Source: Burkholderia sp. WSM2230 (GTDB taxonomy: Bacteria > Pseudomonadota > Gammaproteobacteria > Burkholderiales > Burkholderiaceae). From it: a stretch of 64,000 nt of DNA. How positions within the stretch are numbered: position 1 is the stretch's first letter; each line of letters begins with the position of its first letter. A model generated the notes under the pieces. That model ran no database searches and was not told the origin of the DNA. It worked only from the letters and a program-made list of their open reading frames with translations. Below are positions 7,405 through 16,067 of this stretch, one piece after another. Made by a program: the position numbers and the translations under genes. The stretch spans positions 186,001 through 250,000 of the forward strand of contig NZ_AXAJ01000002.1 of the NCBI RefSeq assembly GCF_000472445.1. Reading direction: 5' to 3'.

Positions 7405-10400
7405 CTACATATTCCGTCGATACTGCCCGCCCACCTCGAATAGCGCGTGCGTGATCTGCCCGAGAGAACACACGCGCACCACGTCCATCAGCACGGCAAA
7501 CACGTTTTCGTCGTCCATCACCGCGCGCTTCAGACGCTCGAGCGCGGCGGGCGCGGCCTCGCGATGCCGCGCCTGAAAATCGCGCAGGCGTTTCAGCTGG
7601 CTTTGCTTTTCTTCTTCGGTGGAACGCGCAAGCGCGATGGGCTGCGGCGCTTCGTGCGGGTGCGCGCTCAGGAACGTGTTCACGCCCACAATCGGATACG
7701 AGCCGTCATGCTTGCGATGCTCGTACAGCATCGACTCATCCTGAATGCGCCCGCGCTGATAACCGGTTTCCATCGCGCCGAGCACGCCGCCGCGCTCCGT
7801 CAGGCGGTCGAACTCGGCGAGCACCGCTTCTTCGACGAGATCGGTAAGCTCGTCGATCACGAAGCTGCCCTGATTCGGATTCTGATTCTTCGCGAGCCCC
7901 CATTCGCGATTGATGATCAACTGGATCGCCACCGCGCGGCGCACCGACTCCTCGGTGGGCGTCGTGATTGCCTCGTCGAAGGCATTCGTATGCAGCGAGT
8001 TGCAGTTGTCGTAGATCGCGATCAGCGCCTGCAGCGTGGTGCGGATATCGTTGAAGTCGATCTCCTGCGCATGCAGGCTGCGGCCCGACGTCTGCACGTG
8101 ATACTTGAGCTTCTGGCTGCGCTCGTTCGCGCCGTAGCGCTCGCGCATCGCGATTGCCCAGATGCGCCGCGCGACGCGGCCGAGCACCGTGTACTCCGGG
8201 TCCATGCCGTTTGAGAAAAAGAACGACAGGTTCGGCGCGAAGTCGTCGATCGACATGCCGCGGGCGAGATACGCCTCGACATAGGTGAAGCCGTTGGCGA
8301 GCGTATAGGCGAGTTGCGAGATCGGATTCGCGCCGGCCTCTGCGATGTGATAGCCGGAAATCGAGACCGAATAGAAATTGCGCACACCGTGTTCGACGAA
8401 ATACGCCTGGATGTCGCCCATCACTTTAAGGCTGAACTCCGTCGAAAAGATGCAGGTGTTCTGGCCTTGATCTTCTTTCAGGATGTCGGCCTGGACGGTG
8501 CCGCGCACGTTCTCCAATGCCATGCGGCGCGTGGCTGCAAGTTCGTCGTCGCTGAGTGCGCGGCCGAGTTGCTGCGTTTTGCGCGCGATCTGCTGATCGA
8601 TTGCGACGTTGAAGAACATTGCGAGAATGGTCGGTGCGGGGCCGTTGATGGTCATCGACACCGACGTTTCCGGCGCGCACAGATCGAAGCCGTCATAGAG
8701 CACGTGCATGTCGTCGAGCGTCGCCACCGACACGCCCGAATTGCCCACCTTGCCATAGATGTCGGGCCGTTCGTGCGGCTCTTCGCCGTACAGCGTGACC
8801 GAATCAAACGCAGTGGAAAGACGCTTGGCCGGCATGCCTTCCGAGAGCAGTTTGAAACGCCGGTTAGTGCGCGACGGATCACCTTCGCCCGCGAACATGC
8901 GCGTCGGATCTTCGTTCTCGCGACGAAACGGGAACACGCCGGCGGTGAACGGAAAGTGGCCCGGCAGATTTTCGAGCATCAGCCAGCGCAGAATTTCGCC
9001 GTGGTCGATGAACTTCGGCAGCGCGACTTTGCGTATCTGCGTGCCGGACAAGGTGGTGACTGCAAGCGCTGTGCGAACTTCGCGCTCGCGAATGCGGACT
9101 ACATGTTCGTCGCCGGAATAGGCTGCTACGGTTTGCGGCCAGGCATCAAGCAGCTTGCGTTCGCGCTCGCCCAACGTAGCGGTGCGCTGCTCGATCAGCG
9201 CGTCGAGCCCGGCTGCGGATGTCCCGGTCTGTGTCTCGTGCTCATTCGTGCCGGCCTCGCCAAGCATTCGCCGCGCTTCGACGAGTTGCCAGCGCTCGCG
9301 CGCAAGCCGCGCCTGGGCTTCGGCGCGCTCACGATACGCGTGGACCGTCTGCGCGATTTCGGCGAGATAACGCACGCGCGCCGGCGGCACTATTGCGTGG
9401 CTGCCGGTCGAAAACCGCACGTCCGCGGGCGCGGACAGACGACCGCCGCCCTCACGCAGGCCGTGCCTATGCAGCGCGTTCGCGAGATGCCGGTAGAGCG
9501 CGCTCACGCCGTCGTCGTTAAAGCGCGAAGCGATCGTGCCGAACACCGGCATTGCGTCGGGCGATTTCGCGAAGTCGCCGCGATTTCGCTGAACCTGCTT
9601 CGCGACGTCGCGCAGCGCATCCGCCGCGCCCTTGCGGTCGAACTTGTTGATCGCAACGAAGTCCGCGAAATCGAGCATGTCGATCTTTTCCAGTTGGCTC
9701 GCCGCGCCGAACTCGGGTGTCATCACATACAGCGACTCGTCGACGAACGGCACGATTGCCGCGTCGCCCTGACCAATGCCGGAAGTTTCGACGACGATCA
9801 GATCGAAGCCCGCCGCCTTGCACAGCATCAGCGCGTCGGGCAGTGCGTTCGAGATCTCGCTGGAGGCTTCGCGCGTCGCCATCGAGCGCATGTAGACACG
9901 CGCGCCGCCGCCCCAATCGCCGATTGCGTTCATGCGGATGCGGTCGCCCAGCAGCGCGCCGCCGGACTTGCGGCGCGACGGGTCGACGGCGAGCACGGCG
10001 ATGGTGAGCGCGTCGCCGTAATCGAGGCGGAAGCGCCGGATCAGTTCATCGGTCAGCGACGACTTGCCGGCGCCGCCCGTGCCGGTGATGCCGAGTACGG
10101 GAATCCGCGCCGCTTGCGCCCGGACCGCGACCTTGTCGCGCTCGGCCGCGCCCACACCGCCTGTTTCGAATGCGCTGATGAGTTGCGCGAGGCGGCGAAA
10201 TGTTGCGGAGCTTGTGTCTTCGGTAAGTGCTTGCCCGAGCGGAACGCCGCGTGGTAACGGGCCCGCGGTCAACCCGTCGATCCATTCGCCAACCGGGCTG
10301 AACGCGCTGGACGCGCTGGACGCGCCGACCGCACCAGCCCCGCCCACCGCGCCGGTGGCGCCAACCCCGCCGAGCGAGCCCGCCCGCGCCGCGGCGCTCT

Positions 10401-10869
10401 CGCGCGCGAGAGCGGCGCACCGCCCGATCATGTCGTCGATCATGCCTTGCAGGCCGAGCCGCTGCCCGTCATGCGGCGAATAGATCTTTTCGACGCCGTA
10501 TGTTTCCAGCTCAACGATTTCCTCGGGGACAATCACCCCGCCGCCGCCGCCGAACACCTTGATGCGCTCGCCGCCGCGCGCTCGCAGCAGATCGACGAGA
10601 TAGCGGAAGTATTCGTTATGGCCGCCCTGGTAGCTGGACACCGCGACCCCGTCGGCGTCTTCCTGAAGCGCGGCGGTCGCGACTTCATCGACGGAACGGT
10701 TGTGGCCCAGGTGGATGACCTCCACGCCGCTCGCCTGAAGGATGCGCCGCATGATGTTGATCGACGCATCGTGGCCGTCGAACAAGGCCGCGGCAGTGAC
10801 GAAACGCAAGCGCCGGCCGGCGGGCAGCTCGTGGCTGGCGGCGCGCTGCGGCGTGGACAGATCGGTCAT
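7405..10869 (-). CDS. icmF: Fused isobutyryl-CoA mutase IcmF (B12 domain, G-protein chaperone, mutase)
   Basis: This 1154-residue enzyme interconverts isobutyryl-CoA and n-butyryl-CoA using adenosylcobalamin. Domains in order are a cobalamin-binding domain (about residues 20-155) with the DGHDA motif whose His33 ligates cobalt, a MeaB-type GTPase (about 215-490) with Walker [10 protein letters not shown] near 265-272, and the TIM-barrel mutase (about 560-1130). GVFPF in the mutase domain has Phe where methylmalonyl-CoA mutases carry Tyr, pointing to isobutyryl-type acyl-CoA. A Gly/Ala/Ser-rich linker (about 163-190) joins the first two domains. GGGGGAGAC precedes the ATG. It may also take isovaleryl/pivalyl-CoA, as known for related enzymes. 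Confidence 0.92.
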   Translation of the reverse strand: MTDLSTPQRAASHELPAGRRLRFVTAAALFDGHDASINIMRRILQASGVEVIHLGHNRSVDEVATAALQEDADGVAVSSYQGGHNEYFRYLVDLLRARGGERIKVFGGGGGVIVPEEIVELETYGVEKIYSPHDGQRLGLQGMIDDMIGRCAALARESAAARAGSLGGVGATGAVGGAGAVGASSASSAFSPVGEWIDGLTAGPLPRGVPLGQALTEDTSSATFRRLAQLISAFETGGVGAAERDKVAVRAQAARIPVLGITGTGGAGKSSLTDELIRRFRLDYGDALTIAVLAVDPSRRKSGGALLGDRIRMNAIGDWGGGARVYMRSMATREASSEISNALPDALMLCKAAGFDLIVVETSGIGQGDAAIVPFVDESLYVMTPEFGAASQLEKIDMLDFADFVAINKFDRKGAADALRDVAKQVQRNRGDFAKSPDAMPVFGTIASRFNDDGVSALYRHLANALHRHGLREGGGRLSAPADVRFSTGSHAIVPPARVRYLAEIAQTVHAYRERAEAQARLARERWQLVEARRMLGEAGTNEHETQTGTSAAGLDALIEQRTATLGERERKLLDAWPQTVAAYSGDEHVVRIREREVRTALAVTTLSGTQIRKVALPKFIDHGEILRWLMLENLPGHFPFTAGVFPFRRENEDPTRMFAGEGDPSRTNRRFKLLSEGMPAKRLSTAFDSVTLYGEEPHERPDIYGKVGNSGVSVATLDDMHVLYDGFDLCAPETSVSMTINGPAPTILAMFFNVAIDQQIARKTQQLGRALSDDELAATRRMALENVRGTVQADILKEDQGQNTCIFSTEFSLKVMGDIQAYFVEHGVRNFYSVSISGYHIAEAGANPISQLAYTLANGFTYVEAYLARGMSIDDFAPNLSFFFSNGMDPEYTVLGRVARRIWAIAMRERYGANERSQKLKYHVQTSGRSLHAQEIDFNDIRTTLQALIAIYDNCNSLHTNAFDEAITTPTEESVRRAVAIQLIINREWGLAKNQNPNQGSFVIDELTDLVEEAVLAEFDRLTERGGVLGAMETGYQRGRIQDESMLYEHRKHDGSYPIVGVNTFLSAHPHEAPQPIALARSTEEEKQSQLKRLRDFQARHREAAPAALERLKRAVMDDENVFAVLMDVVRVCSLGQITHALFEVGGQYRRNM

Positions 10870-10950
10870 GTCTCCCCCAGATCGTTACGCTATTGGCGTG
10901 TGCGGGTGCTGGCAACCAGTATAGCGAAACGGGTCGGGAGAGCTTGCGGG

Positions 10951-11898
10951 CTAGCGAACCGACGGGGCAACGGCCAGCGCCCTGATCTGTTCGAGCGACG
11001 GCCACAGCGATTCGTTCGCAAAGCGCTCGGCCAGAAAGTCAACGAACGAGCGAACCTTGGCGGACAAATGGCGGCGGCTCGCGTAGACGACGTGAATCGG
11101 CAGCTCGCGCGGCGGCATTTCATCGACGAGCAGCGGCACCAGGCGCCCCTCGGCCAGGTCCGCGCCGATCACTTCGGTGCCGAGCAGCGCGATGCCCGCG
11201 CCGTGCAGCACCATCACGCGTTGCGCCTCGAGATGGTTGACGATCAGGTTGCCGGACAGACGCACACGCGCGACCTCGCCAGTGGTCTGCATCACGTCGA
11301 GCCCGGATACGCCCGCGTATTGCAGAAAGTTGTGGCGCGCGAGATCGGCGGCGGTCTTCGGGGTGCCGCGTCGGCGCAGATAATCGGGCGACGCGCAGAG
11401 CACCAGATGCGCCATCGCGATAGGCCGCGCGATCAGCGACGACGACTTGAGCCCGCTCGGCGAAGCGCGAATCGCGACGTCGAAGCCTTCGTCGATCAGC
11501 TCGACCACGCGGTCGGACAAGGTGATGTCGACGGTGACTTGCGGATACTGCGCGGCGTAGTCGGCGACGGCCGCCATCACGTGGCTGAGCCCGAACGCCG
11601 ACAGCGACGAGACCCGCAGGCGCCCTTGCGGCACCACGCTCGCCGCGCCTACCACCTGCTCCGCCTCCTCGAGTTCGGTGAGCACCTGACTCAGGCGCTC
11701 GTAGTATTCGCGGCCCGCCTCGGTCGGTGCCACGCGGCGCGTCGTGCGATTGAGCAGGCGTGCGCCGAGCTGCTGTTCGAGATGCATGACATGCTTGCTC
11801 GCCATCGCCGCGGACATTTCCATGCGCTCGGCAGCACCGACGAAGCTGCCCACTTCGACCACCTGCCGGAACACTTTCATGCTGACGAGGGTGTCCAT
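10951..11898 (-). CDS. LysR-family transcriptional regulator
   Basis: A 315-residue LysR-type regulator. The N-terminal winged helix-turn-helix (about residues 1-60) contains FRQVVEVGSFVGAAERMEMSAAMASKHVMHLEQQLGARLLNRTTRR. The remainder is a periplasmic-binding-protein-like effector domain (about 90-295). It resembles the CrgA/DmlR group, often called for oxidoreductase or aromatic catabolism regulators. It reads in the same direction as icmF, 81 bases upstream of it, and downstream of the porin gene. A control role over icmF or the porin is possible but not shown by the sequence. Confidence 0.88.
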   Translation of the reverse strand: MDTLVSMKVFRQVVEVGSFVGAAERMEMSAAMASKHVMHLEQQLGARLLNRTTRRVAPTEAGREYYERLSQVLTELEEAEQVVGAASVVPQGRLRVSSLSAFGLSHVMAAVADYAAQYPQVTVDITLSDRVVELIDEGFDVAIRASPSGLKSSSLIARPIAMAHLVLCASPDYLRRRGTPKTAADLARHNFLQYAGVSGLDVMQTTGEVARVRLSGNLIVNHLEAQRVMVLHGAGIALLGTEVIGADLAEGRLVPLLVDEMPPRELPIHVVYASRRHLSAKVRSFVDFLAERFANESLWPSLEQIRALAVAPSVR

Positions 11899-11989
11899 CC
11901 GAATCGCTCGCTCAAGGAATTAATCGGCGTCATTTTGCCCGGTTTATCAAGAGCAAGTGAGGAAACGGCGTGTTGTGGCGCTCTCCTTT

Positions 11990-12025
11990 GGCAAAACAAA
12001 AGCCCGCGTTCCAAAGGAAGCGGGC
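11990..12025 (-). terminator. Terminator downstream of the porin gene
   Basis: GCCCGC at 12002-12007 pairs with GCGGGC at 12020-12025 around a loop. On the minus strand the stem is followed by TTTTGTTTTG (complement of 11992-12001). It sits 76 bases after the porin stop and is a good rho-independent terminator for it. Confidence 0.75.
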
Positions 12026-12101
12026 TTCTGTGATGCCGTGCATCCGGCGCGGCGCAAGACAAGGCCGAGCACTGCGCTCACCCAGAGGAGAACGGCTGCG
12101 C

Positions 12102-13187
12102 CTAGAACTTCGCGCGCAGGCCCACGCCGTACGTGTTGCCGCTCGACTGGTTGCTGATGTGGTCGTACAGATAGGCTGCGTAGACATCCGTGCGCTTGGA
12201 GAGCGGATAGTCGTAGCCGACGGCTGCGGTCTGGCGCGTCTGGTCGAAGCCGCCGCCGTCGCGCGAATACGCGTACGAGGCCATCACCGTGCCGGGGCCG
12301 ACCGGCACCGAGACGCCGCCTTGCGCGGTGTTCACGTGCCAGCTCGTCAGCGTCTGGTCGTTGTGCGTGTACATGTACTGGCCGAACAGCTTCACGTACT
12401 TCAGGTCGTACGAGACGCCCAGTTGCGCGACGCTTTGCGCCTTCAGGCCCGGCACGCCCGACGAATCGAAGCTGCCCAGGTCGCCCGGCGTGTTGTTGAA
12501 GTTCACGTACTGGTAGACCGCGGTCGCCGCGAACGGGCCGTGGAAATACAGCACCTGGCCGCTCCATTTCTTCGCGCCGTTCTGCGTGGTGTTGCCAAGC
12601 GCGTACATGGCGCTCGCCGACAGGCCGTTGAAGTTCGGCGACTGATACTGCACCGCGTTGTTCCAGCCGGAGTCGCCGGTCACGCCCTGATCCGTCGAGT
12701 AGGTCGGGAACGTGCCGAGGCCAAGGTACACGTGGTAGACCATCGGCGAAAAGACGTACGAGTCGATGAACGGATTGAACAGAATCGTCGACACGAACAG
12801 ATGCGTGGTCAGACGGCCGGCCGTGACCGTGCCGTACGGCGATTCGATACCGACATACGCGTTGCGCGAGAACGTGGTGTCGCCGGTAAAGCGGCCGTAC
12901 TGGCCGTTCTGCGCGCGAAAGAAGCCTTCCAGCGTGAAGATCGCCTTGTAGCCGTTGCCCAGATCCTCGGCCCCCTTCAGGCCCCAGTATGACGTGGACA
13001 TCCCGCCGCCGGACACCTGCACGGCGGTCTTGCCGCCCGGGAATTTCTGAGCGCCGACCCATTCGTCGACCTGGCCGTACAGTTGCACGCTCGATTGCGC
13101 AAACGCAGACGATGCACTGGCCAGCAAAGCCGCGCACGCGGTTGCCTTCAGGGTTGTCTTCAGCGCACGGCTGATGTTTGTTTTCAT
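12102..13187 (-). CDS. Outer-membrane general porin (Gram-negative porin family)
   Basis: A 361-residue porin of the Neisseria/Burkholderia type that forms a trimeric 16-stranded beta barrel. It begins with a 28-residue signal peptide ending ASSAFAQ, then SSVQLYGQVDEWVG, a typical first strand. Alternating strands follow, including NAYVGIESPYGTVTAGR with the loop-3 region after it, and the chain ends in GLRAKF with the C-terminal Phe required for barrel assembly. The start at 13187 has GGAG eight bases upstream; the frame runs on to 13391 but without signal-peptide logic. It is a single gene with its own terminator. Solute preference cannot be told. Confidence 0.93.
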   Translation of the reverse strand: MKTNISRALKTTLKATACAALLASASSAFAQSSVQLYGQVDEWVGAQKFPGGKTAVQVSGGGMSTSYWGLKGAEDLGNGYKAIFTLEGFFRAQNGQYGRFTGDTTFSRNAYVGIESPYGTVTAGRLTTHLFVSTILFNPFIDSYVFSPMVYHVYLGLGTFPTYSTDQGVTGDSGWNNAVQYQSPNFNGLSASAMYALGNTTQNGAKKWSGQVLYFHGPFAATAVYQYVNFNNTPGDLGSFDSSGVPGLKAQSVAQLGVSYDLKYVKLFGQYMYTHNDQTLTSWHVNTAQGGVSVPVGPGTVMASYAYSRDGGGFDQTRQTAAVGYDYPLSKRTDVYAAYLYDHISNQSSGNTYGVGLRAKF

Positions 13188-13771
13188 GGATTCTCCAGTC
13201 TTTGTCAAAAAGGTGTGGCTGTGCGAAAGGGCAAGCTCGCGCGGACCAATGTTGTTATCCGTCTGATCGTCGAGCCAATCTGGGCGGGACCATCTTTGCG
13301 GACCATTTTTATAAACAAAAATATGGCTGGTTATTGCGGGTATATCGGTCTGATTAGTTTTGTCGCTTATCGGCCTGCTAAAGACCTTCACATGCGGCCC
13401 TTCGCCTTGCCGCGACAGACGCCCGGCTCGCGCGCAGCCGCGCTCGCCATGCGCCGGCCGCTCAATAACGCTTCAGATGACATACCGATGACGCGTCGCC
13501 GCATAAACGCCAAGATTTGACGACGGGAGGCGGCTTGTTGCCGAGTGTTTTCAAAAAAGTGTGGCGTCGAAACGTCAATTCGAGGACGGGATTTTCGACG
13601 CTTTGCGGGAGGGAATCGGGATGTAATGCGCGCGCGAAGCTAATTGAAAGGCTCAGCCACCGTAAGCATCATGAGCAAACTGACGTCCGGGAGCAGCGCG
13701 ACGCACATGGAAACGCCATGCGCGACTGAAACGCGCAATCAGGCAGTGAGGACGCAGCGAGGCACACGCCT
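13188..13771. other. Long intergenic region upstream of the porin
   Basis: No gene is supported in these 584 bases. They include an AT-rich patch at 13308-13325 that may hold the porin promoter, and an inverted repeat GCGTCGAAA (13564-13572) / TTTCGACGC (13593-13601) with a 20-base spacer. Codon-like open frames here have no family features. Confidence 0.5.
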
Positions 13772-14215
13772 CTAGTTGCGGTAAGGAGACCCTTCGGGTG
13801 GGCGGCCGTCGTCGGCCTGGCGCTGAATCGCGCGAATCGAACCGCGTTCTTCGTTGTATCGCGCGACATCTGCCCGGATGGAACCGGAGCGAACCGGCGC
13901 ATTAGACTGCGGCCGTTGTCCGGGGCGCGACTCCGCGCTGACCGGCGTGAGGACGCCAGGGTACGGTATGCCGCCGCGGCCTTCGCCGGGATAAGCGCCC
14001 GGCCCGGCAACCCGGCGGATGCCGGAGGTTGGCGCGTTGGAGCGATTGAAGCTGCGGCCCACATCGCGGTTCACGTAGTTGCCGTGGCCGTAGCTGTCGA
14101 CACCGAATCTCGCGCCGCCATGCGGTGTGCCCGGCCCTTTCGCGTAGGCGAACGAGCACAGCGCGATGATCAGCGCGCCCCACGGCCAGTGCTTCGTTCT
14201 CGACAACCCGTCCAC
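13772..14215 (-). CDS. Small secreted Gly/Arg/Pro-rich protein of unknown function
   Basis: A 147-residue protein starting at a GTG. After a short basic stretch (SRTKHWPW) there is a hydrophobic segment GALIIALCSFAYA that reads as a signal peptide with cleavage before KGPG. The mature part is low in hydrophobics and rich in Gly, Arg, Ser and Pro (for example GVDSYGHGNYVNRDVGRSFNRS), suggesting a disordered periplasmic or surface protein. Proteins like this recur in Burkholderia genomes as hypothetical or 'peptide-binding' proteins, as far as I recall. No catalytic motif is visible. The ribosome binding site is weak, so an alternative TTG start nine bases further in is possible. Confidence 0.6.
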   Translation of the reverse strand: MDGLSRTKHWPWGALIIALCSFAYAKGPGTPHGGARFGVDSYGHGNYVNRDVGRSFNRSNAPTSGIRRVAGPGAYPGEGRGGIPYPGVLTPVSAESRPGQRPQSNAPVRSGSIRADVARYNEERGSIRAIQRQADDGRPPEGSPYRN

Positions 14216-14783
14216 CAGTGACTCACATGCCCGAAGACTTGCCTGAAGCGCGCCGTTCGAGCTGCGGCGGGCTTGTTGAGGGACTGGCGCGGGCGCTGCG
14301 GAGATTTCGCGGCGCGGGGCATTCCCGACGGCCTTTGAAGGGCTAATTTATGGTCGCGGGCAAAGGGTGTCGAGCCAAAAAGTGTTAGGCCTCGCCCGCT
14401 GTTGTAACACCTTGTTACTGCGACGTTTTTCTACGACATAAGCCTTGCACAAACCGCCGGATCGCGTCCGCCGATGCGGTCTTTGGGACTCGCGCGCGAT
14501 GCATGGCGGAAGTCGCGCGATTAAAGGCGTTCGCAAGTGCCACCGGGCCAGACCGACAGGCGATCAAGCCCAATCTTCCGCCGAACTGAAAAATCTCCAC
14601 CTACCGCTTGCCACCACACCGAATGCCGGGGGAATGCACATGACTCATCAATCGAGTCGTCAAATGAATTTGTCTCTTCAATCGCTTTCGCGGGACAATA
14701 CTGGTTTTCCCTGACGCGAACACGCGGCGCTTCGCGCACGCGGCTTGCGTACAGTTGCGCATCACCGATTTCGAGAACCCGAC
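14216..14783. other. Intergenic region with an operator-like palindrome
   Basis: These 568 bases lie between the divergent secreted-protein and symporter genes. No gene is supported. The clean palindrome GTAACA-CCT-TGTTAC at 14404-14418 looks like a dimeric repressor or activator site and could serve either neighbour. Confidence 0.45.
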
Positions 14784-15809
14784 ATGGCCCGCCCGAAACT
14801 GCTTCCCGACAACTTTACCCTGTGCCTCGTCGGCACCGTGATACTGGCCAGCCTGTTGCCGGTTCGCGGGCAGGCCGCCGTGGGGTTCGACTGGGTGACG
14901 AACGTGGCGGTCGGCCTGCTGTTCTTCCTACACGGCGCGAAGCTTTCGCGGGAAGCGATTGTTGCGGGCGCGACGCACTGGCGTCTGCATATAGTCGTAC
15001 TGCTCAGCACGTTCGCGCTGTTTCCGCTGCTCGGCCTCGCGCTTAAACCGCTCCTTTCGCCACTTGTCACGCCGGCGCTCTATAGCGGGATCCTCTTCCT
15101 CTGCACGTTGCCGTCTACGGTTCAGTCCTCTATCGCGTTCACGTCCATTGCCAAAGGCAACGTGCCGGCCGCCGTTTGCAGCGCGTCGGCCTCCAGTCTG
15201 CTCGGCATCTTCATCACGCCCGCGCTCGTCAGCGTGCTCGTCACCAGTCAGGCGGCGGGCGGCAGTTCGCCGTGGCACACCGTGGGCAAGATCGTGCTGC
15301 AACTGCTGGTGCCCTTCGTGGCCGGGCAGCTGCTGCGCCCGCTGATCGGCAAATGGATCGAGCGGCATCGCGGCGTGCTGAAGTTCGTGGACCAGGGCTC
15401 GATCCTGCTGGTGGTATACGGCGCCTTCAGCGAGTCGGTTACCGAAGGTCTGTGGCACCAGATTCCGCTCTCCGCGTTGGGCGGCGTGCTGCTCATCAGC
15501 GTGGTGCTGCTCGCGCTGGCGCTGGCCATGACGATTTTCGTGAGCAAGCGGCTTGGCTTTTCCCGCGCGGACCAGATCACCATCATTTTCTGCGGCTCCA
15601 AGAAAAGTCTTGCTGCCGGCGTGCCCATGGCCAAGGTCATCTTCGCCTCGCAGGCGGTCGGCGCGGTCGTTCTGCCGCTGATGCTGTTCCACCAGATCCA
15701 GTTGATGGTGTGCGCCGCGCTCGCGCAGCGCTGGGGCGCTCGCGACCTGAGCGAGGAGACTCGCGCCGCTTCTCGCGAGCGGGCTGCCGCAGCCGTCGCC
15801 CGCCGTTGA
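14784..15809 (+). CDS. Bile acid:sodium symporter family protein (YfeH/SBF-like)
   Basis: A 341-residue inner-membrane protein with about ten transmembrane helices, matching the SBF-like (YfeH) branch of the bile acid:sodium symporter superfamily. Typical segments are VAVGLLFFLHGAKLSREAI, ILFLCTLPSTVQSSIAFTSIAKGNVPAA (the crossover helix with polar residues) and IFCGSKKSLAAGVPMAKVIF. It probably moves an organic anion with sodium; the substrate is unknown. The ATG at 14784 is preferred to the earlier in-frame start at 14745, since it gives the N terminus MARPKLLPDNFTL usual for this branch. A strong terminator follows. Confidence 0.88.
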   Translation: MARPKLLPDNFTLCLVGTVILASLLPVRGQAAVGFDWVTNVAVGLLFFLHGAKLSREAIVAGATHWRLHIVVLLSTFALFPLLGLALKPLLSPLVTPALYSGILFLCTLPSTVQSSIAFTSIAKGNVPAAVCSASASSLLGIFITPALVSVLVTSQAAGGSSPWHTVGKIVLQLLVPFVAGQLLRPLIGKWIERHRGVLKFVDQGSILLVVYGAFSESVTEGLWHQIPLSALGGVLLISVVLLALALAMTIFVSKRLGFSRADQITIIFCGSKKSLAAGVPMAKVIFASQAVGAVVLPLMLFHQIQLMVCAALAQRWGARDLSEETRAASRERAAAAVARR

Positions 15810-15867
15810 GTACGCGCGCAATGCAAATAAGACATTCATAAGCGCCCTCCCTGAGCGTCGTTTTTCG

Positions 15868-15893
15868 AAAAGCCGCCATGCGCGGCTTTTTGT
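15868..15893 (+). terminator. Rho-independent terminator
   Basis: AAAAGCCGC (15868-15876) pairs with GCGGCTTTT (15882-15890) around a five-base loop, followed by TGTTATTT. It lies 58 bases past the symporter stop. The flanking TTTTT upstream gives it little function on the other strand, where no gene ends nearby. Confidence 0.85.
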
Positions 15894-16067
15894 TATTTCA
15901 CGCGCAAACGCTGCGGTTGTCGCCTCAGCCAGATGGCGTAGGCAGCGTCTCTAAAAGTCCTGGACGAGTCTCGCGCACCACGCCAGTGCAACGCTTCATC
16001 AAAAGTTCACTTAATTCTCCGCATCGCAGGTCGTTAAGCCGTAGGTCCATCGCTACGCCTATCTGCC

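Noticed and set aside
8314..10257. 647-codon plus-strand open frame
   Set aside because: It lies entirely opposite icmF, is rich in Arg/Ala/His and has no family features; it is a shadow of a high-GC gene.
10447..12033. 528-codon plus-strand open frame
   Set aside because: It runs across the 5' end of icmF, the LysR gene and both promoters, which real genes on the other strand explain fully.
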